Origin: Mycobacterium sp. IS-3022
Lineage (GTDB): Bacteria > Actinomycetota > Actinomycetes > Mycobacteriales > Mycobacteriaceae
Assembly: GCF_001500065.1 (NCBI RefSeq)
Contig: NZ_LQIN01000008.1
Location: forward strand, 1 to 64,000
Direction of reading: 5' to 3'
Length of the DNA stretch: 64,000 nucleotides
A program made the position numbers and the translations under genes. Positions 9,339-17,722 of this stretch are shown piece by piece (within the stretch, counting starts at the first letter, position 1; every line of letters starts with the position of its first letter). The notes beneath the pieces were generated by a model. That model did no database searches and was not told where the DNA came from. It saw only the letters and a program-made list of their open reading frames with translations.

Positions 9339-10283
9339 TCAGCGGAACTGCGGGATCACCTCGCCGGCGAAGAACTCCAGGTGCTCCAGGTCTGACATGT
9401 CGAGAACCTGCAGGTACACGCGCTGTACCCCGGCCTGGATGAAGGCGCCGAGCTTGTCGGCGATCTCCGCCGGGGTGCCGACCGTCGCGGAGTTGCTGCG
9501 CAGTTCGTCGACCTCACGGCCGATCGCGGCCGCCCGTCGGGTGATCTCGGCGTCGTCGCGCCCCGCGCACAGCACGAACGCTGCGGAGTAGGTCATCGAC
9601 TCGGCGGACCGACCGGCCTCCGAGACGGCCGTCGCGACGCGCTCGAACTGGGTCTTGACCGTTTCCAGCGGCACGAACGGCACATTGAACTCGGCGGCGA
9701 ACTTCGCGGCCAACGCCGGCGTCCGCTTGGCGCCCTGCCCTCCGATGATAATCGGCGGGTGGGGCGCCTGCGGGGGCTTGGGCAACCCGGGAGACTTGAC
9801 GACCGTGTAGTGCTCGCCCGAGTAGTCGAACGTCTGGCCCTGCGGCGTCGTCCACAGGCCTGTGATGATCTCGAGGTGTTCGGTGAGCCGGTCGAAGCGT
9901 TCCCGCAGCGACGGGAAAGGGACCGCGTACGCCTGATGTTCGGCCTCGAACCAACCGGCACCGATGCCGAATTCCACTCGGCCACCGCTCATCTCGTCGA
10001 CCTGCGCGACCGAGATCGCCAGCGGGCCCGGATACCGGAACGTCGCGGAGGTGACCATCGTGCCGAGCCGGATCGATGACGTCTCGCGGGCGATGCCTGC
10101 CAGCGTGACCCAGGAGTCGGTCGGACCCGGCAGGCCGTCGCCGCTCATCGCGAGGTAGTGGTCGGATCGAAAGAACGCCGAGTAGCCGAGTTCCTCTGCG
10201 GCCCGGGCGACGGCTAGTTGATCGCCGTAGGTGGCACCCTGCTGAGGCTCGACGAAGACACGGAAATCCAGCGATGAACTCAC
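9339..10283 (-). CDS. LLM-class F420-dependent oxidoreductase
   Basis: A 314-residue luciferase-like monooxygenase fold. Visible family features are a C-terminal helix with hydrophobic TIM-barrel strands, the segment IRLGTMVTSATFRYPGPLA, and the segment VEFGIGAGWFEAEHQAYAVP typical of mycobacterial F420-dependent enzymes. The substrate is unknown. I chose the GTG at 10283 (protein starting MSSSLDFRVF) over the upstream ATG at 10307, because family members begin just before this conserved strand. It lies 65 bp downstream of the sulfatase and may belong to the same minus-strand transcript. Confidence 0.85.
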   Translation of the reverse strand: MSSSLDFRVFVEPQQGATYGDQLAVARAAEELGYSAFFRSDHYLAMSGDGLPGPTDSWVTLAGIARETSSIRLGTMVTSATFRYPGPLAISVAQVDEMSGGRVEFGIGAGWFEAEHQAYAVPFPSLRERFDRLTEHLEIITGLWTTPQGQTFDYSGEHYTVVKSPGLPKPPQAPHPPIIIGGQGAKRTPALAAKFAAEFNVPFVPLETVKTQFERVATAVSEAGRSAESMTYSAAFVLCAGRDDAEITRRAAAIGREVDELRSNSATVGTPAEIADKLGAFIQAGVQRVYLQVLDMSDLEHLEFFAGEVIPQFR

Positions 10284-10348
10284 GGCCGCCAGCTTAAACG
10301 CGACCATGCCGCTGTCGCCCGCGGTGGAGCGCCGATGTTCGGCGGCGT

Positions 10349-12697
10349 TCAGGTGGTCGAGGTGTAGGCGACGTGCACGCGGTCGATGTGGCCCTCAAAC
10401 GGAAACGGTGCGCGCTCGCGGTAGTCCAGCGACACCGGTGAGCCCAAACAGGTGCCGATGTCGAGGCAGTCATTGGCGGTGAACAACAACGGCGCACTGA
10501 CTGGAACTCGTCCGGTCGCCACCGTGTCACTGCCGAGCTTGACCGTGATGTCGAGCGGTCCGGCGGGCCGCTGTTCGGCGTAACAAGTGGTCACGGTGAT
10601 GGTGGCGCGCCCCGGCGGCAGCTTGTCGGTCGAGCGGATCTTGGTGCGCTGCAAGATGAAAAGGTTGTATTCGTAACACAGGTGGCCCTCGTCGAGGTAG
10701 CACGTCAACCCACCGGCACCCGAACCGAGCGCATAGAGCACACCGTTGGCGTCGGCGGGGATGTCCGCGTCGATGGTTACGACATTGTCCTTGTTGCCCA
10801 GCGCGGGCGCGCAGAACTCGGGCATTCGCACCATGTCGCCGGAGAACTCCCATTCCCGGTACGGCGGGGAGATTCTCAACTCGGGGTGATAGACGGGCAC
10901 CCACAGCCCGCCGCCCACGGGCAGCACCGAATTTCGCGCGGCCTCGATCGCGAACATCTCCCGCATCTGAACGAGCTTGTCGGGCAGCTCGTCGGCAAGA
11001 TCCTTGGCCTGTGACCAGTCCTCGTCAAGGTGATACAGCTCCCACACGTCGTTGTCGGGAGTCCAGGTGGCGATGCCTTCGGGCTGGCCGGGCACCCACG
11101 GCAACCGCGGCCCGCGGGCGCACGCCATCCACCCCTCGTGATAGATGGCGCGGCTGCCCATGATCTCGAAATACTGGGTCTTCTTCCCGCCTGTGGCGTT
11201 CCGGTCGGCCAAGGTGCGGGCGAAACTCGCGCCCGCGATGGGGATCTGTGGCTCGCCATTTACCACCCGCGGCGCCTCGATGCCGACGACCTCGTAGATG
11301 GTTGGCACGACATCGGTGCAGTGCAGGAACACGTCACGCGGCAGTGGGTCGGCAGAGATCTTCGCGGGCCACCGTACGGCCATGGGGTTACGGGTGCCGC
11401 CGAGGTGGGACGCGAGCAGCTTCATGCCCTTGTAGGGCGTGCTGCCCGCCCACGCCCACGCCGCATGGTACTGATTGTCGACCAGTGGGGAGCCCAGCAC
11501 GTCCAGGCCGCCGAGTTCGTCGAGGACGTCGATGTGCTGGCGCACAGTGGTGGGAATCCCATTCTGCGCCAACAGCTCCGCGATGGTGCCGTTCTGCCCC
11601 TCGCCTGACGAGCCGTTGTCACCCCAGATGTAGAGGAACAGCGTGTTGTCGGCGTACCCGAGCCGGCCCAACTCGTCAGCGATGCGCCCCACTTGCACGT
11701 CGACGTGCTCGGCGTACCCGGCGGCGACTTCCATGAGGCGACGCTGGAAGGGCTTCTCGTCATCAGGGATGCTGTCCCAGGAGGCCAACGCGTCGTCGCG
11801 CTCGGTGAGCTGGCAGTCGGGCGGGATCCAGCCCTTCTCCTTGGCCCGCTCGAACACTCGCTGCCGGTAGGCATCCCAGCCGTCGTCGAACTTGCCGGAG
11901 TACTTGTCGGCCCACTCTTTCATGATGTGGTGCGGGCCGTGCAGACAGCCGCTGGCCCAGTACATGAAGAATGGCTTGTCGGCGTTGAATGCCTTATGCC
12001 GGCGCAACCACGCGATGGCGTCGTCGGCCAGATCCTCCGACAGGTGATAACCCTCCTCCGGTGTGCGCGGTGGCGCGACGACGGTGGTGTTGCGTACGAG
12101 ATGCGGTTCGTATTGCGAGGCTTCCCCGGCCAAGAAGCCGTAGAAGTACTCGAATCCCAAACCCGTGGGCCAATTTTCGAACGGGCCGGCGGCGGTGGTC
12201 TCCTCAGCGGGCGTGTTGTGCCACTTGCCGAAAGCGGACGTGGCGTAGCCGTACTGCTTGAGCACCTCAGCGACCGTGGCGCTACTACGAGGGATCTTGC
12301 CGGCATATCCATCCCAGTCGTTGGCCAGCTCAGCGATCTGGCCGTTGCCGATCTCATGATGGTTGCGCCCGGTCAGTAGCGACGCCCGTGTCGGTGAGCA
12401 CATCGCGGTGGTGTGAAAGCGGTTGTAGGACACTCCTTCCGCGCAGATTCGGTCCATGGTCTCGGTGCGGACCTCACCGCCGAACGTCGTCGGCAGACCC
12501 GGACCGGCATCATCGATGAGGACGATGACGATGTTGGGTGCGTCGTCGTGCAGGCGCCGCGGCACCGCCCGCTGGGCATAGGTGGATTCCTGCAGCGTGC
12601 GACCCGCGATGCTGGCAGATGGAACGGGCGCGAACGGCAACACTCCGCCACCCGGCAACTTCGGAGCCACTACGTCGGTGTCTGTATCCTCGGGCAT
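10349..12697 (-). CDS. Type I arylsulfatase
   Basis: A 782-residue sulfatase. The catalytic signature CSPTRASLLTG (Cys about residue 97) has the C-x-P-x-R core whose cysteine becomes formylglycine. The metal-binding IVIVLIDDAGPG lies near residue 57 and the second metal site (YIWGDNGSSGEG) near 360. The long C-terminal beta domain fits the large mycobacterial AtsD-type sulfatases, which hydrolyse sulfate esters. An AAAGGA ribosome site precedes the ATG. No signal peptide is visible, so it is probably cytoplasmic. It follows the NTF2-like gene by 52 bp. Confidence 0.92.
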   Translation of the reverse strand: MPEDTDTDVVAPKLPGGGVLPFAPVPSASIAGRTLQESTYAQRAVPRRLHDDAPNIVIVLIDDAGPGLPTTFGGEVRTETMDRICAEGVSYNRFHTTAMCSPTRASLLTGRNHHEIGNGQIAELANDWDGYAGKIPRSSATVAEVLKQYGYATSAFGKWHNTPAEETTAAGPFENWPTGLGFEYFYGFLAGEASQYEPHLVRNTTVVAPPRTPEEGYHLSEDLADDAIAWLRRHKAFNADKPFFMYWASGCLHGPHHIMKEWADKYSGKFDDGWDAYRQRVFERAKEKGWIPPDCQLTERDDALASWDSIPDDEKPFQRRLMEVAAGYAEHVDVQVGRIADELGRLGYADNTLFLYIWGDNGSSGEGQNGTIAELLAQNGIPTTVRQHIDVLDELGGLDVLGSPLVDNQYHAAWAWAGSTPYKGMKLLASHLGGTRNPMAVRWPAKISADPLPRDVFLHCTDVVPTIYEVVGIEAPRVVNGEPQIPIAGASFARTLADRNATGGKKTQYFEIMGSRAIYHEGWMACARGPRLPWVPGQPEGIATWTPDNDVWELYHLDEDWSQAKDLADELPDKLVQMREMFAIEAARNSVLPVGGGLWVPVYHPELRISPPYREWEFSGDMVRMPEFCAPALGNKDNVVTIDADIPADANGVLYALGSGAGGLTCYLDEGHLCYEYNLFILQRTKIRSTDKLPPGRATITVTTCYAEQRPAGPLDITVKLGSDTVATGRVPVSAPLLFTANDCLDIGTCLGSPVSLDYRERAPFPFEGHIDRVHVAYTSTT

Positions 12698-12749
12698 TGC
12701 TGTCCTTTCGCCGCTCCCACTGTGTCAGCCTAGGCAATCAGTGCCGAGG

Positions 12750-13346
12750 TCACCCGAGGAACGGGTTGCGTTCCGGGAGAGGCTTGATCAACGGATCGAG
12801 TAGCTTGGCGGACTGCTCGACAGTGAGGACATCGATCGGATCCAGCTGAATGAACGCGCGTGCCCGCTCGTCGTACTCCCACACGTCTTCACCGACCAAC
12901 CGACCGTTGTCATAAGGCCAGATCATGTGTTCGGCCGTCTTCACCAGATACGTGGCGTCCGGGTCCACCGGCACGCCCTCGGCTGCCAGGATGGCACCGG
13001 GCGTCTGCTGATAGATGAACGATGTCGACACGATCATGTCGTCGCTGATCGCCAGCTTCTCGTCGTCGACGTAGAAGATGCACTGGGCCGTGTGCGCCCA
13101 CTCACGGTAGAGCGACTTCACTGCCTCGGCCCCCTCGACGGTCAGCGTCTTACCGAGCATGTTGAAGTGGTAGACGGGCGTTTCGACCGTCATGTCCGGG
13201 GCAAAAATCTCCTCATAGCGGCCGGCCATCTCCAGGTAGCGATGCCGGTTGTAGGCGTGCAGCAGATACAGATGGCGGGGATTGTCTGTGGTCTCGATCA
13301 ATCGCTCCACGGCCCGGTTGGTCTGGGTGATGTCAAAACGGCTCAT
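12750..13346 (-). CDS. NTF2/SnoaL-like protein
   Basis: A 198-residue protein with a cone-shaped NTF2-like domain: an N-terminal helix with HLYLLHAYNRHRYLEMAGRYEEIFAP, then beta strands with YHFNMLGKTLTVEGAEAVKSL. This domain binds small hydrophobic ligands and acts as an isomerase, dehydratase or hydroxylase subunit. No decisive catalytic residues can be assigned. An AAAGGA ribosome site precedes the ATG. It lies between the acyltransferase and sulfatase genes on the same strand, suggesting a shared lipid or steroid-type pathway, but this is inference. Confidence 0.75.
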   Translation of the reverse strand: MSRFDITQTNRAVERLIETTDNPRHLYLLHAYNRHRYLEMAGRYEEIFAPDMTVETPVYHFNMLGKTLTVEGAEAVKSLYREWAHTAQCIFYVDDEKLAISDDMIVSTSFIYQQTPGAILAAEGVPVDPDATYLVKTAEHMIWPYDNGRLVGEDVWEYDERARAFIQLDPIDVLTVEQSAKLLDPLIKPLPERNPFLG

Positions 13347-13440
13347 GTTCGGTTCCTTTCAGGGCGTTGTGAACAGGTTTCGCAGTTCGGATTTCTTGGA
13401 TGTCGTCCATGCTGTTGCTGCTGAGCAGGTTTGCGGTCAT
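13333..13440 (-). CDS. Possible 35-aa coupling ORF
   Basis: An ATG overlaps the TGA of the acyltransferase gene (ATGA) and opens a 35-codon ORF starting MTANLLSSNS. It ends 14 bp inside the NTF2-like gene, spanning the otherwise empty gap between them. It could be a small protein or a device coupling translation of the two genes. The composition is unremarkable and nothing is recognised, so it may be chance. Confidence 0.25.
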   Translation of the reverse strand: MTANLLSSNSMDDIQEIRTAKPVHNALKGTEHEPF

Positions 13441-14903
13441 GACGCCGCCTTCTGCGCAGCAATCCGCAGTTCGTCCAGGCCGGCGCGCAGGGCATCGAGG
13501 ATTGACCACGGGTCGTCGACCACCTCGCGGTCGACGACGATGCCGAACTCGAGTGAATCCTGATAGCTCATCACGGTGATGTTGATGCCGATTCCGTCCA
13601 GCACTCCCGAGACCGGGAACTGCGCGCGTTGCCGGGTACCGCCGAGATACAACGGATTCGACGGCCCTGGGACGTTCGAAATCATCACGTTGGCAGGCTG
13701 ATTGAGCCCGCGCACGCCCGCCAGCCGGGACATCGCCCGGGCCGCCTGTGCGAACAAGGCCGGTGGAATGAAGTGGTTGGCGTCCTGCAGCAGGGATGCC
13801 GGCAGCGCGCGGTGGCGCTCCTTGGCGCCGTGCATTGCCGCGTTGATTCGGCGCAGGCGCATCACCGGATCCGGCACGTCGGTTGGTAGCTGGGTGAGCA
13901 TCACCGAAACGCGGTTTCCGAAGGTGCCCTTCTGCTCTGGTGTGCGCACCGACATCGGAATGAAGCTCGCGAGAGGTTCGGCTGGCAGCTCATTTCGCTC
14001 GTCGAGCCAGGACCGCAGACCTGCGGTGCAGATCGCCAGGACGACGTCGTTGACGGTGCAGCCGAAGGTGTTCTTGATCATCTTGACCTCGGCCAGCGAC
14101 AACGAGCCGAACGCGACGCGGCGGTGCGGTGACACGCGAGCCTGGAAACGCGTCCGGGGCGCGGTGACGTCGCTGCCGCGCAAGGGCGCTCCGGCACCAG
14201 CCCCAAGCCCCCTTTTGAGCAGCCGGCCGCTGCGCGCGATGGATTTCACGCCAGGTAGGTGGCGAATCGTCGGAACGTCGTCGAGATGAGGCAACGCCGT
14301 GGGACCCGCGCGCAGAATCCGCAGCGGCTGGCTCATCAGCCCGACCAGACCACGGCCGAGCATCTCCACCTCCGACGGGTAGGTCTCCGCGACGACGTCC
14401 GGCGCCGACCCCGGCTCACTCCCGGGCTTCTCATCGAGCAGGATGCTCATGACCTCGGCACCGGAAAGGCCGTCGACCGCGGCGTGATGCATTTTTGTGA
14501 GCACCGCGACCCCGCCGTCCTGGAGGCCGTGGATGACGTACACCTCCCACAGCGGCCGTGCCCGGTCGAGCTGCCTGCCGATGATTCGAGCGACCTGCTC
14601 GGCGAGCTGTCGCTGGGTGCCCGGCGACGGCAGGGCGAGCTCGCGGACGTGGTACTCGATATCGAAGGTTCCGTCGTCGACCCAGTACGGGTAGTCGAGA
14701 TCGAAGGGCACACGCGCGAGCCGCCAGCGGAACGTGGGCAGCAGGTGCAGGCGTTCGCTGATCACATCCCGAACGCGGTCTGCATCAAGGGTTTCGCCAG
14801 AGCTGGTGTGGGAGTCGTAGATCCCGAGCGCGCTGACGTGGCCCTGGACGCGGTCGTTCTCCATGGCCAGGAACTGTGCGTCGAGGCTGGTCAGTTGTCG
14901 CAT
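13437..14903 (-). CDS. Wax ester synthase / diacylglycerol acyltransferase (WS/DGAT)
   Basis: A 488-residue enzyme of the mycobacterial Tgs family. It shows the catalytic HHxxxDG motif as MHHAAVDGLSG (about residues 135-145) and the conserved N-terminus MRQLTSLDAQFLAMEN. The C-terminal segment NVMISNVPGPSNPLYLGG is also typical. It esterifies fatty acyl-CoA onto diacylglycerol or a fatty alcohol to make storage lipid. I chose the ATG at 14903; the frame stays open upstream but would overlap the divergent regulator. It is the first gene of a minus-strand group with the NTF2-like and sulfatase genes. Confidence 0.92.
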   Translation of the reverse strand: MRQLTSLDAQFLAMENDRVQGHVSALGIYDSHTSSGETLDADRVRDVISERLHLLPTFRWRLARVPFDLDYPYWVDDGTFDIEYHVRELALPSPGTQRQLAEQVARIIGRQLDRARPLWEVYVIHGLQDGGVAVLTKMHHAAVDGLSGAEVMSILLDEKPGSEPGSAPDVVAETYPSEVEMLGRGLVGLMSQPLRILRAGPTALPHLDDVPTIRHLPGVKSIARSGRLLKRGLGAGAGAPLRGSDVTAPRTRFQARVSPHRRVAFGSLSLAEVKMIKNTFGCTVNDVVLAICTAGLRSWLDERNELPAEPLASFIPMSVRTPEQKGTFGNRVSVMLTQLPTDVPDPVMRLRRINAAMHGAKERHRALPASLLQDANHFIPPALFAQAARAMSRLAGVRGLNQPANVMISNVPGPSNPLYLGGTRQRAQFPVSGVLDGIGINITVMSYQDSLEFGIVVDREVVDDPWSILDALRAGLDELRIAAQKAAS

Positions 14904-14969
14904 GAAACGATGGTCGGTCGTCGGCGCCGGTTTTCTCTTGTCTGTACGCGCCAACGTCGATCCCGGCCG

Positions 14970-14986
14970 TTGTGCAATTTGCGCAC
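14970..14986. promoter_or_regulatory. Possible operator between acyltransferase and PucR regulator
   Basis: An imperfect palindrome, TTGTGC-N5-GCGCAC, lies in the 114-bp divergent intergenic region. A PucR/CdaR regulator often controls its divergent neighbour, so this is a candidate self-operator. The support is only symmetry and position. Confidence 0.3.
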
Positions 14987-15017
14987 CATCGGTTGGGCCC
15001 GGCGATAGCGTGCAGGC

Positions 15018-16391
15018 ATGGAGCCGGTCTGGACGGGCGCGCATGGCGACGACCAGCGGCGGGTTTGGTCGTCGGTGCTGCGGCCCGCCGCTGCAGAACT
15101 CGCCGAGCGCGCCGGCGAGATCTCGCAGTCCGTGAACGATTACACCAGCGAGCGGTTGCCCGATCTGCTCGCCAGCGCCGAGGCGCTCGAAGTCAACCGC
15201 GCCAGCACCGAAGCGAGCATTCGTGACTTCGCCGAGGTGCTACAGGCCGGAGCCGATCCCGCCGAAGTGGCGCGCCTGTCTTCGCCGACCCTCGCCTACG
15301 CCCAGGACGGCGCGCAACACGGCATACCGCTGACCACCTTGATGCGCAGCTACCGGCTCGCCCACGCCGCAACTTCTCGCCACTTCAACGCGATCCTGCA
15401 GGCGCACGCGCGCGACGGCGAAGAACATAAGCTCGCATCCGAGTTGGGTTCGGACTGGATGTTCGCCTACGTCGACGCCGCGCTGTGTCTGGTCGAGGAG
15501 GTGTACACCACCGAGCGTGATCGGTGGCTGCGCAGCGCCGCCGCCAGCCAGGCCGAGACGATCAGCACGATCCTGGCCGGACAGCCGATCGACGCAGACG
15601 TCGCGACCAGGCGGTTGCACCACGACGTCCGCCGCGTGCATGTCGCGGCCATCGCCTGGCTCGAATCCCACGAAGAAGGGCGCAACACGCAAGCCCTTCT
15701 CGAAACGGCCATCCGCGATATCGCTTCCGCGATCGGAAATCAGAAGCCCCTCGTGCATTCGCTCGGGATACTGTCGGCCGCGGCCTGGATCAGCTCCCAC
15801 AGCGCCGCACCGTCGAAAGTGTTGAATGAGTTGCGGTTTCGAACCGCTAACGCACCTGGCGTGCACATCGCTATCGGCGAGCCTGCCCGCGGCATCGCGG
15901 GCTTTCGCTCCAGCTATCTCGAAGCGCTCGAGGCGCAACGTATCGCACGTATGATCGGCCGCCCCGCCGGTAGCGTCACGCGCTACGACAACATCTCGCT
16001 ACGCGCCATCGCCACCGTCGACGTCGGCCAGGCGCGGATGTTCGTTCGACGTGAGTTGGGCCGGTTGGGGTCGACGGATGAGACCACCCGTCGGCTGGCC
16101 GCCACGCTGCGGGCCTATCTCGACGAGAATTGCAGTCGCGGACGAACCGCCAAGCGACTACACGTTCACGACAACACGGTGGCCTACCGGATCCGTCAGG
16201 CGGAGGAGCTGCTGGGTAGATCGCTGGACAAGCGGACCCTCGAACTGCGTGTCGCGCTGGCTCTCGCCGAACTCGTTGGGGAGGCATCCGACGCGGGCAC
16301 CGAGGCGCTGGCGCCATCCGCCGACAGTGGGATTGCGACACGGTGTCAACGCGCGACATGTGCGGGTAACCCACGTTCGGCGGCCAGCTAG
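15018..16391 (+). CDS. PucR/CdaR-family transcriptional regulator
   Basis: A 457-residue regulator. The N-terminal 170 residues are helical and RsbT-like, as in mycobacterial PucR proteins. A central GGDEF-like/CdaR region follows (about 190-330). The C-terminal HTH_30 domain reads DENCSRGRTAKRLHVHDNTVAYRIRQ in consecutive parts and ends LDKRTLELRVALALAEL. Such proteins are usually ligand-responsive activators of nearby catabolic or lipid genes. It is divergent from the WS/DGAT gene with 114 bp between the starts, so it is the likely regulator of that group. The inducer is unknown. Confidence 0.88.
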   Translation: MEPVWTGAHGDDQRRVWSSVLRPAAAELAERAGEISQSVNDYTSERLPDLLASAEALEVNRASTEASIRDFAEVLQAGADPAEVARLSSPTLAYAQDGAQHGIPLTTLMRSYRLAHAATSRHFNAILQAHARDGEEHKLASELGSDWMFAYVDAALCLVEEVYTTERDRWLRSAAASQAETISTILAGQPIDADVATRRLHHDVRRVHVAAIAWLESHEEGRNTQALLETAIRDIASAIGNQKPLVHSLGILSAAAWISSHSAAPSKVLNELRFRTANAPGVHIAIGEPARGIAGFRSSYLEALEAQRIARMIGRPAGSVTRYDNISLRAIATVDVGQARMFVRRELGRLGSTDETTRRLAATLRAYLDENCSRGRTAKRLHVHDNTVAYRIRQAEELLGRSLDKRTLELRVALALAELVGEASDAGTEALAPSADSGIATRCQRATCAGNPRSAAS

Positions 16392-16425
16392 GAGGGGTCA
16401 GCGAACCAGCCGTCGCGCCACGCGT

Positions 16426-17058
16426 CTACAGCCCCCGGCGGTTGGCCCGGACTGCGGCGACGGTCTCGTCGTCGCCGTCGAAGTCGACTCGAACGGCGTC
16501 GCGGCCGGAGATGAACAGCAGCAGTTCCGGCAGTTCACCGGTGAGGGTCAGCGCGGGACCCTTCCCGGCGGTGGCGATCACCTTGCCCTGCGGCGTCTTC
16601 AGCGTCACCCGGGCGGGCGCCTTGGCCAGCGTCATCCTCGCCATCAGGGGCAGTGAGCGGCTCAGCGCCTTGATTGTGTCGTCCTCGAGTGGTCTTGGCT
16701 CCCAATCTGATTGGGCTCGGCGGACATCTTCGTGATGGATGAACATCTCGCCCATGTTGGCCACCGGGTCGAGAAGCTTGAACGGTGAGAACAGCGGCGG
16801 CCCCGAGGCGATCTTGGCCAGCAACTCGTCCCACTCGGTGCTCGACGCGGTCTGCCGTTGGATCTTGTCGGTGTAGCCGGCCAGCGCCGGGATCATGATG
16901 CCGGGAGTGGCGTCGAGCCTGCGCTCGCGGATCACCAGGTGGGCGGCGAGGTCGCGGGTCGACCAGTCGCCGCACAGGGTCGGCGCATCGGGACCGACGG
17001 TGCGCATGGTTTCGACGAGTGCGGCGCGTTCACGCTGGGCGGCTGTCATGCGTTCCAC
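16426..17058 (-). CDS. TIGR03085-type DinB/mycothiol-dependent family protein
   Basis: A 210-residue four-helix protein of the mycothiol maleylpyruvate isomerase N-terminal / DinB superfamily. Family signatures are the start with RERAALVETMRTVGPDAPTLC, the WSTRDLAAHLVIRERR helix carrying a metal-binding His, and FIHHEDVRRAQ with further His ligands. The protein probably binds a divalent metal; its reaction is unknown. It lies 18 bp downstream of the hemerythrin gene and is likely cotranscribed. An alternative ATG sits 9 bp inside. Confidence 0.8.
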   Translation of the reverse strand: MERMTAAQRERAALVETMRTVGPDAPTLCGDWSTRDLAAHLVIRERRLDATPGIMIPALAGYTDKIQRQTASSTEWDELLAKIASGPPLFSPFKLLDPVANMGEMFIHHEDVRRAQSDWEPRPLEDDTIKALSRSLPLMARMTLAKAPARVTLKTPQGKVIATAGKGPALTLTGELPELLLFISGRDAVRVDFDGDDETVAAVRANRRGL

Positions 17059-17076
17059 CTTAAGGACGGGCGGCCC

Positions 17077-17553
17077 TCACACGCTCCACTTGACCATCTC
17101 GCGGTCGGGATGGGCCTCGTGCCACGCCTCGATCGCGGCGTCCCACTCATCGCCGTCCAGAGACGTGAGTGCGGCCGGAAAGACACCGTCTTCCTCTTTT
17201 CTGGTGTGCTCCCAGAGATCCTCTACCGCTTCGCGAATCGCACGCCGATGCTCGGGGCGCGCCAGGTCGACGTTGGCAAGTAACTCGCTCAGTTCGCGAT
17301 GTTCAGCGACCAGCGGATCGATGTGCTCGGCGAACAATTCTTCGCGCACCATCACCTTGAACAGCCCGTTTTCCTCGCCGCGCCAGTGCGACTCCAGTTC
17401 CGCGGACATCTCGGCGAGCAGGCGCCGTGCGCAGTCGAGATCGCTACGGTCGATCGCGCGGACGGCTTCACCGCCGAGGTTGAGTACGCGGGCATGTTCG
17501 GCGATGTAGTCGCGGATCAGTGGCATGTCCCGGCATCCGCAGTATTGACACAT
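17077..17553 (-). CDS. Hemerythrin-like HHE-domain protein
   Basis: A 158-residue protein. An N-terminal Cys cluster (MCQYCGCRD) is followed by a hemerythrin four-helix bundle. The iron-ligand pattern is visible as IAEHARVL, ELESHWRGEENGLF, LVAEHRELSEL and LWEHTRKEEDGVFP. It probably binds a di-iron centre for oxygen, NO or redox sensing. I chose the ATG at 17553 because the family starts with this Cys-rich segment; the frame continues upstream to 17640 without conserved sequence. Confidence 0.85.
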   Translation of the reverse strand: MCQYCGCRDMPLIRDYIAEHARVLNLGGEAVRAIDRSDLDCARRLLAEMSAELESHWRGEENGLFKVMVREELFAEHIDPLVAEHRELSELLANVDLARPEHRRAIREAVEDLWEHTRKEEDGVFPAALTSLDGDEWDAAIEAWHEAHPDREMVKWSV

Positions 17554-17722
17554 CGGTTTCGACGCTACCCGGGAGCAACCGATGCAACCAGCGACACCGC
17601 TTCCCCGCCTCCCTTGACAAGGGAAGTTCTTCGGGAGCACTTGGCCTCAAGTTCGCCTCGGAATGCGCCGATCGACGGACAATGCAGCGTATCGACCGGC
17701 CTCGAGCGTGCGGAGAGCTGAT